Origin: an uncultured Rhodopila sp.
GTDB lineage: Bacteria; Pseudomonadota; Alphaproteobacteria; Acetobacterales; Acetobacteraceae
Direction of reading: 5' to 3'
DNA: 56,435 bases
Assembly (NCBI GenBank): GCA_903851415.1
Contig: CAINOE010000196.1
Location: 1 to 56,435 of the forward strand
Part shown: positions 51,334-56,435 of the stretch, piece by piece
Layout: each line of letters begins with the position of its first letter
Position numbering within the stretch: position 1 is the first letter of the stretch
Notes under the pieces: generated by a model
The model's input: the letters and a program-made list of their open reading frames with translations, nothing else
What the model was told of the DNA's origin: nothing
Databases searched by the model: none
Translations under genes and position numbers: made by a program

Positions 51334-52173
51334 TCAGGTCAGATCGAGGCCGATGAGGAAGAGGCCGGCGGCATCGGCCGCGGCCAGACAGGCCTCGCGG
51401 TCTGCCAGAATGGTGGCGCGGGCTTCGAAAGCAACCCCCCTCAGCCCGGCGGCGGCGGCGTTGCGCACCGTCTCCGGACCGATCGTCGGCAGATCGGCGC
51501 GGCGGTCCTGGCCGGGCTTCATCAACTTCACCAGGACGCCGCCGAAGCCGTCGCGCCGCAGCGCCGCGCAACGGGCGAGCATCGCATCGGTGCCCTCGAT
51601 CGCCTCGACCGCCAGCACGAGGCCCTGCTGCACCACGCAGCCCTGGCCGACATCCGCCGCCCCCAGGACGCGCGCCACGTCCACCCCGCGGTTGATGTCC
51701 GCCATCGCCGCGGCATCCGGCGCCACCCGCGTCAGCACGCCGGCGGGGGCCAGGGCCTCGCGCATCACTTCGTGCGCGCCAATGACGGAAAAGCCCTCCT
51801 CGGCGAAGACCTTGATCACCGCGGCGAGCAGCCCGTCATCGCCGGCGAAGATGGCGCGGCCGACGCGGGCGAGGATCTTCGTCCCCTCCGCATCCGGACG
51901 CAGATCGAGCAGCGACGGGCGGCGGACGGGGCCGATCATGACGAGGTCCTGGCAGGCGTGCTCGCGGAGCGCGGCTAGGATGCGTCCGGCGCGGCCGATG
52001 CGCTGGTATTCGTGCGGCCAGGGTGCCAGGACCGCGGGGTCCGCGGCGCCCTCCAGGCCGAGGATGAAGACGCTGCGGCCGGCGGCGGCGGCGGCGGCGG
52101 CGACTTTGCCGGGCAGGTCGCCGCCGCCGGCGATGATGCCCAGGCCGCGTGGCATTTCTGCCTGATTTTTCAT
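51334..52173 (-). CDS. lpxI: UDP-2,3-diacylglucosamine pyrophosphatase LpxI
   Basis: 279 residues from the ATG at 52173; the longer frame to 52416 runs into the divergent gene. LpxI cleaves UDP-2,3-diacylglucosamine in lipid A synthesis and replaces LpxH in alphaproteobacteria. Diagnostic parts are LGIIAGGGDLPGKVA at the start, GRAGRILAALREH, SVIGAHEVM and the C-terminal VLVKLMKPGQDRRADLPTIGPETV. The rest of the lpx genes are not here. Confidence 0.94.
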   Translation of the reverse strand: MKNQAEMPRGLGIIAGGGDLPGKVAAAAAAAGRSVFILGLEGAADPAVLAPWPHEYQRIGRAGRILAALREHACQDLVMIGPVRRPSLLDLRPDAEGTKILARVGRAIFAGDDGLLAAVIKVFAEEGFSVIGAHEVMREALAPAGVLTRVAPDAAAMADINRGVDVARVLGAADVGQGCVVQQGLVLAVEAIEGTDAMLARCAALRRDGFGGVLVKLMKPGQDRRADLPTIGPETVRNAAAAGLRGVAFEARATILADREACLAAADAAGLFLIGLDLT

Positions 52174-52267
52174 TGCGAGTTCTGCCGAGCCTACTCTGTT
52201 GTTGCAACCGGGACGGGTTTTTCCGCATAGATAGAAGGCCGCTGCATCACGCCTTCGCGAGTGTCTT

Positions 52268-52495
52268 ATGACAGAAATTGTCCCCCCGATGATAGACGAC
52301 GAATTGCCCGATGCGGCCCGCCACGCCACCGCCGCCGGGGTGCTGCAATGCCTGACGATGCTGGCCGAGGAGACGGTGAACCTCAATCTGCCGCGAACCC
52401 TGCTGGCGCTGCACAAGGCGATCCGCGCCTGCCAGGCGGAGCAGGCGCGTCCGGTCCCGCTGCTGCGTCCCCGCCGCCACGTGGTGCTGCACTAG
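52268..52495 (+). CDS. Small hypothetical protein
   Basis: 75 residues, divergent from lpxI. The predicted product is mostly helical (DAARHATAAGVLQCLTMLAEETVNLNLPRTLLALHKAIRAC) with a basic C-terminus (RPRRHVVLH). No signal peptide and no recognised family. The ATG at 52268 has only a weak site. It reads toward gltA. Confidence 0.55.
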   Translation: MTEIVPPMIDDELPDAARHATAAGVLQCLTMLAEETVNLNLPRTLLALHKAIRACQAEQARPVPLLRPRRHVVLH

Positions 52496-52660
52496 GCCGC
52501 TCTTCGGCAAGGATTTTTTCGCCGCCGCGACGTGCTGCGACTGCGAAGGTTGCGCTCGGAAGCGTTGCGCCATAATCCTACCGGGAACCAACGTTCCGGC
52601 AGGGCGATCGTCGTCCTGCCGAACGGAGGCGGGCTTTCGTTCTCAGCACAAGGACATCGC

Positions 52661-53968
52661 ATGAGCGCCGCGGCAAAACGATCCATTACGATCACCCTGG
52701 ACGGCACCAACCGGTCCGCCAGCCTGCCCTTGCTGTCGGGCACCCTGGGTCCGGACGTGTTCGATATCCGGAAGCTTTACAGCGACCTGGGCGTCTTCAC
52801 ATATGATCCTGGCTACGGCCAGACGGCGTCGTGCGAGAGCAAGATCACCTTCATCGACGGCGATGAGGGCGTGCTGCTGTATCGCGGCTACCCGATCGAG
52901 CAGCTCGCGGAGAAATCCCGCTTCCTGGAAGTGTGCTACCTGCTGCTGAACGGCGACCTGCCGACGAAGGAGGAATTCGGCAAGTTCGAGAAGGGCGTGA
53001 TGCGGCACAACATGCTGCATGAGCAGCTCCGCCAGTTCTACAACGGCTTCCGCCGCGATGCCCACCCGATGGCGGTGATGTGCAGCGTCGTCGGCGCGCT
53101 GTCGGCCTTCTATCATGACAACCTGGACGTGCGGGATGAGAACTCCCGCCGGATCGCCGCGTTCCGGCTGATCGCCAAGATGCCGACGATCGCCGCCTGG
53201 GCGTACAAGTATTCCGTCGGCCAGCCGTTCGTATATCCGCGCAACGAGCTCACATACTCGGCCAACTTTCTGTACATGTTCCACGCGGTGCCGACGGAGG
53301 AATACAAGTTCAACCCGATCCTGGCCAAGGCGATGGACCTGATCCTGATCCTGCATGCGGATCATGAGCAGAACGCCTCGACCAGCACGGTGCGGCTGGC
53401 CGGGTCGACGGGCGCCAATCCGTTCGCCTGCATCGCCGCCGGCATCGCCAGCCTGTGGGGTCCGGCGCATGGCGGCGCCAACGAGGCGGTGCTGAAGATG
53501 CTGTCCGATATCGGCAGCACCGAGAACATCAAGCCGTTTCTGGACGACGTGAAGGCGAAGGACAACTCGACCAAGCTGATGGGCTTCGGCCACCGGGTCT
53601 ACAAGAACTACGACCCGCGGGCGAAGCTGATCCAGAAGGCCTGCCACGACGTGCTGAACGAACTCGGGATCAAGGACGATCCGCTGCTCGACCTGGCGAT
53701 GGAGCTGGAGCAGATCGCGCTGAGCGACCCGTATTTCATCGAGCGCAAGCTGTATCCGAACGTGGATTTCTATTCCGGCATCATCCTCAAGGCGATGGGC
53801 TTCCCGACCAACATGTTCACCGCGCTGTTTGCCGTGGCGCGCACGGTGGGCTGGGTGAGCCAGTGGAAGGAGCTGATGGAGGATCCGCAGCAGCGCATCG
53901 GGCGCCCGCGGCAGATCTACACCGGCGCGGTGCGCCGGGACTATGTGCCGATGTCCGAGCGCGTCTGA
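52661..53968 (+). CDS. gltA: Citrate synthase
   Basis: 435 residues from the ATG at 52661 (AAGGACATCGC upstream); the longer frame to 52532 lacks a good site. It is the type II hexameric, NADH-sensitive kind by length and N-terminal domain. Conserved regions: HADHEQNASTSTVRLAGSTGANPF, WGPAHGGANEAVLKML, MGFGHRVYKNYDPRA and the C-terminal RPRQIYTGAVRRDYVP with the catalytic His, His and Asp regions intact. A terminator follows. Confidence 0.97.
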   Translation: MSAAAKRSITITLDGTNRSASLPLLSGTLGPDVFDIRKLYSDLGVFTYDPGYGQTASCESKITFIDGDEGVLLYRGYPIEQLAEKSRFLEVCYLLLNGDLPTKEEFGKFEKGVMRHNMLHEQLRQFYNGFRRDAHPMAVMCSVVGALSAFYHDNLDVRDENSRRIAAFRLIAKMPTIAAWAYKYSVGQPFVYPRNELTYSANFLYMFHAVPTEEYKFNPILAKAMDLILILHADHEQNASTSTVRLAGSTGANPFACIAAGIASLWGPAHGGANEAVLKMLSDIGSTENIKPFLDDVKAKDNSTKLMGFGHRVYKNYDPRAKLIQKACHDVLNELGIKDDPLLDLAMELEQIALSDPYFIERKLYPNVDFYSGIILKAMGFPTNMFTALFAVARTVGWVSQWKELMEDPQQRIGRPRQIYTGAVRRDYVPMSERV

Positions 53969-53991
53969 CGTCAGGCGAAGCGGGATTTATG

Positions 53992-54027
53992 GAACCGGCG
54001 GTCGCGAGGCCGCCGGTTCTGTTTTTT
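53992..54027 (+). terminator. Intrinsic terminator of gltA
   Basis: A ten-base-pair stem (GAACCGGCGG / CCGCCGGTTC) with an eight-base loop is followed by TGTTTTTT. This is a classical rho-independent terminator 24 bases after the gltA stop codon. Confidence 0.9.
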
Positions 54028-54369
54028 GGACAAGCCGCGGGCGGATGCCCCAAGGCAATTTCATCAGGTGAAACTCAGGGTGCGTATCGAAAAAGATATT
54101 TTTATTTTGCATGATCTTAACAGAACGCGTTAGACTCGGCTCTCAACCGTTTGGGACATTTTTCATCCAAACGCGGCGATTCACCGAAATCTGGATTTTG
54201 ATCGCCGGCCTTCGCCCGATTCGCGTGTTTTAAATGCTGGTATCGTTATCGTGATTTAGACGAAAAGCGGTTTTCCGCCGCTTTATGTAGACTGTGGAAA
54301 AGTAGTAAACCCTTTGGAGACATGCCCGTGTAGGTTGCGTCCAGTCAGCAATTGCTCTGGAAGTTACAT
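54028..54369. other. 342 bp AT-rich intergenic region
   Basis: No open frame with a translation signal was found. A small imperfect hairpin (AAAGCGG...CCGCCGCTTT) lies near 54260-54280. The stretch is AT-richer than average and probably holds the promoter of the next gene. A small RNA cannot be excluded; none was recognised. Confidence 0.5.
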
Positions 54370-54999
54370 ATGCAGGGACGAGTTTCGCTCGATCTGATGG
54401 TCAAGAACCGCTTGAAGCGCTGGGGGCAGCGGCCGCCCGGTGTCAAGCCGCGGCGCGGCCGGGAATCCTGGCTGCGCGGACGCCCGTCCGAGGACGAGGC
54501 CAGGATCAGCAGCCCGTACCTGAAAATCCCCGGCAGCACCCGCCTGCGCACCCTGCCCGACGGGCTGTGGCTCAATTTCGGCGGCAGCTTCGCCGAACCG
54601 TTCGTCGATATCCTGGCGATCGAGGCGTGCAGCACGATCCAGAACCTGCTCGACAAGCGGTCCCGCTTCGCGCCGAGCACGCATTCGCTGATGTGCGTCT
54701 GCCCGGCCGAATGGCTGCTGGCGCCGATTACCGAAACCGATCCCACGCCGCGGTGGCGGACGACCGGGGTGATCCGGCAGGAGCCGTATCTGGACGTGGT
54801 GATCCCGGTGCGGGAGATGCGGGTGCTGTACGGCCTGAAGAAGGACCATTACAAAGGCTTCGCCCGCCACCAGTTGCCGCACGCGCACGAGTTCTTCGTG
54901 CCGATGGAAACGCTGACCGAGGAGAACAGCGAGGCCAACCCGGCGCTGCGGGATCTGATCGCGCGGACTTCGGTGTCGGCGAATTTTCTCAGTCCGTGA
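54370..54999 (+). CDS. Hypothetical protein
   Basis: 209 residues from the ATG at 54370; a TTG at 54352 would add six. No family was recognised. A basic N-terminus (MVKNRLKRWGQRPPGVKPRRGRE) precedes a soluble domain with LPDGLWLNFGGSFAEPFVDILAIEACSTIQNLLDKRSRF and a C-terminal part (LPHAHEFFVPMETLTEENSEANPALRDL). Cys residues occur in a CVCPAEW stretch. No signal peptide or membrane segment. GC matches the neighbours. Confidence 0.65.
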   Translation: MQGRVSLDLMVKNRLKRWGQRPPGVKPRRGRESWLRGRPSEDEARISSPYLKIPGSTRLRTLPDGLWLNFGGSFAEPFVDILAIEACSTIQNLLDKRSRFAPSTHSLMCVCPAEWLLAPITETDPTPRWRTTGVIRQEPYLDVVIPVREMRVLYGLKKDHYKGFARHQLPHAHEFFVPMETLTEENSEANPALRDLIARTSVSANFLSP

Positions 55000-55028
55000 G
55001 ACTGGGGAGGGCGAGGGCATTGTCTTAT

Positions 55029-55112
55029 CGTCATGGCCCGGCTCGTCCGGGCCACCTGTCGCGGCACATGCGGGCATGGGTGGCCGGGACGAGCCGGGCC
55101 ATGAGGATAAGA
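55029..55112. repeat. REP-like palindrome pair, family B
   Basis: Two arms of about 34 bases in inverted orientation (TCTTATCGTCATGGCCCGGC... and its mirror ending CCATGAGGATAAGA) around a 17-base spacer. Thirty-two of 34 arm positions match by eye. Each arm is itself a small hairpin. It separates the hypothetical gene and the acetamidase-like gene. Confidence 0.85.
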
Positions 55113-55155
55113 GCGTGACTCTCCGCGGCCGAACCGTCCGCGGGCGGGAAGCCCC

Positions 55156-56112
55156 TCAGAACAGCAGGCCCTTCCTCAGCATCGCATGGATGCCCTTCTC
55201 CCCGTTCACCGTCTGGGTGACGCGGAAATCCACCGCCAGCGAGCAGAACTGATAGGCTTCCTGGCGCGACAGGTTGGTGCGGCCGGTGATGAACGCGATC
55301 ATCTGCCGCAGCGCCGTCTTCATCGCCACGTCAAGATCGGCATCCATGCCCATGGCGATGAAATGCGTGGCGGTTTCCGCCCGCGGGTAGCGCAGCAGCG
55401 GATCGCGCGCCCCGCCGCCCTTGTGCAGGGTCAGAGTGAACGTGCCGGTCAGGCACATCTCCAGCGCGTTGATGCAGACCTCGCCGTCGCCCTGCACGCC
55501 GTGCCCGTCACCCGCCGAGAACAGCGCGCCCGGTGCCCATACCGGCAGGAACAGGGTCGCCCCCTCGCCGAGTTCCTTGTTGTCCAGGTTGCCGCCATGC
55601 TCGCGCGGCTGCACGGTGGAGATCCGGCCATACGCCGGCGGCGGCGCCACGCCCATGACGCCGAAGAACGGCGCCAGGCTCAATTCGGTGCCCCGGGGCA
55701 GCCGGCAGGTGCGGCGATCGCGGTCAACCGGAATATGCGACAGGAAGGTTTCGGGAAAATCCTCCGGGATGGTCCCGGCCAGCGGGCGGAAGCCGCAATA
55801 GCCCCAGTCGCAGCCGAGTTCGATCGTCTCGATGCGAACCTCCAGCATGTCGCCCGGTTCGGCGCCCCGCACGCCGACAGGGCCGGTGATCAAATGCCCG
55901 GGCGCGCGGGGAATGCCGGCGGCATGGATCGCTGCCAGAGCAGGCGGGACGGCGAACCCGGCGCCCGGCGGCGGCATCACCTCCGGCCCGCCGGAGACGC
56001 ATTCCAGGACCACGGTGTCGCCGGAGGCAATCGTGATCAGCGGCGGAAAGCTCGCGTCGAACATCCCCCAGCGCACGGTTTGCGGTGTCGCGTCGATCCG
56101 ATGGGTCGTCAT
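55156..56112 (-). CDS. Acetamidase/formamidase family protein
   Basis: 318 residues from the ATG at 56112 (MTTHRIDATPQTVRWG). Typical marks are FDASFPPLITIASGDTVVLECVSGG, the acidic GPVGVRGAEPGDMLEVRIE, FSAGDGHGVQGDGEVCINALEM and MGMDADLDVAMKTALRQMIAF. The family hydrolyses formamide or acetamide to ammonia and the acid using a metal site. No signal peptide. No nitrogen-regulatory neighbour is visible; the preferred amide is unknown. Confidence 0.93.
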   Translation of the reverse strand: MTTHRIDATPQTVRWGMFDASFPPLITIASGDTVVLECVSGGPEVMPPPGAGFAVPPALAAIHAAGIPRAPGHLITGPVGVRGAEPGDMLEVRIETIELGCDWGYCGFRPLAGTIPEDFPETFLSHIPVDRDRRTCRLPRGTELSLAPFFGVMGVAPPPAYGRISTVQPREHGGNLDNKELGEGATLFLPVWAPGALFSAGDGHGVQGDGEVCINALEMCLTGTFTLTLHKGGGARDPLLRYPRAETATHFIAMGMDADLDVAMKTALRQMIAFITGRTNLSRQEAYQFCSLAVDFRVTQTVNGEKGIHAMLRKGLLF

Positions 56113-56420
56113 GGCCTGCGCCTTTGCCGCCGGGAACAGAGGCGGATGCCACCATATCGGGTTCGGCCGCACAACCTGCGGCGGGTCAGGATGATGGATA
56201 GAGCCTTTTCAGGCTGACCGGAGTCGTGGCGATGACCCTGTTCGCCTTGGCCCGGCTTGTTGTCCGGGCCACCTATCGCGGCAGCGTTCTGGCATAGGTG
56301 GCCCGGACAAGACCTCATGTCCGTAGCCCGCCTGAGTTGGTGACCCGCCTCATCTTGTGTCGATGATCGAGGGTCGCACCGGATCGGCCGGTGTGGAGCC
56401 TCAGGCACAGGAGACGGGTC
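56113..56420. other. 308 bp right-end intergenic region
   Basis: Contains a family B REP-like pair (56246-56318) and then about 100 bases without a gene. No terminator or promoter was assigned. Confidence 0.5.
56246..56318. repeat. REP-like palindrome pair, family B
   Basis: GGCCCGGCTTGTTGTCCGGG followed by CCACCTATCG, then its mirror ATAGGTGGCCCGGACAAG, form an inverted pair around a short spacer, closely related to the copies at 37749-37779 and 55029-55112. Confidence 0.75.
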
Positions 56421-56435
56421 ATGGAGCAGCCTACA
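56421..56435 (+). CDS. Possible gene start cut by the window edge
   Basis: An ATG at 56421 follows CAGGAGACGGGTC, a good ribosome-binding arrangement, and the frame stays open (MEQPT) to the end of the window. Nothing can be said of the product. The preceding 100 bases might be an insertion sequence end, which is a guess. Confidence 0.3.

Overview
This is a GC-rich chromosomal segment that looks alphaproteobacterial and most like the Acetobacteraceae. That placement is inferred from the gene mix (ATP12 chaperone, LpxI in place of LpxH, type B PutA, Tat-dependent sugar-lactonase and sorbosone-type dehydrogenases) and from two families of dispersed REP-like palindromes. No rRNA, tRNA, CRISPR array or complete insertion sequence was recognised.

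Layout. 1-11.1 kb: cydDC exporter (minus), an orphan histidine kinase, panC, a MAPEG protein, a minus-strand operon of gamma-glutamyltransferase-like, amidase and VOC proteins, a CsaA-like protein, and higA beside a wrecked higB. 11.4-17.2 kb: rluC/D-type pseudouridine synthase, AsmA, ATP12 and acylphosphatase (minus), then a TauE/SafE permease. 17.4-31.7 kb: the main metabolic island, a soluble diiron alkane/propane monooxygenase locus. 31.7-37.7 kb: small secreted proteins, a papain-like hypothetical, a lactonase-like Tat protein, and a copper/oxidative-stress group (superoxide dismutase, PCuAC, frameshifted CopC, DUF2946, beta-propeller). 37.8-46.8 kb: putA, short-chain fatty acid permease, TrpB2, a Cys/Met PLP lyase and a membrane/coiled-coil protein. 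47-49.3 kb: a Uma2 protein, then a compositionally distinct trypsin-like protease with a 69-residue partner. 49.4-56.4 kb: sorbosone-type dehydrogenase, gloA, lpxI, gltA, a hypothetical and an acetamidase-like protein, ending in REP-like repeats and a possible mobile-element edge.

The monooxygenase island is the most coherent system. Its hydroxylase alpha subunit carries all six diiron ligands at a constant six-residue offset from soluble methane monooxygenase. Downstream lie the reductase, beta subunit, coupling protein, an amidohydrolase, a DUF59 metal-cluster protein and a dedicated GroEL. Upstream lies a second translationally coupled set: zinc alcohol dehydrogenase, a WD40-like propeller and a 56-residue protein. 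Each set has its own textbook sigma-54 promoter, and each promoter has a different upstream palindrome. Two different AcoR-type sigma-54 activators bracket the locus. The likely picture is alkane to alcohol to ketone oxidation with dedicated folding and cluster-assembly helpers and two separable regulatory inputs.

Other points of interest are a palindromic repeat inserted in frame inside the DUF59 gene, the higB remnant next to a related palindrome, the protease whose propeptide-like domain seems to recur as a free small protein, and large intergenic inverted repeats.
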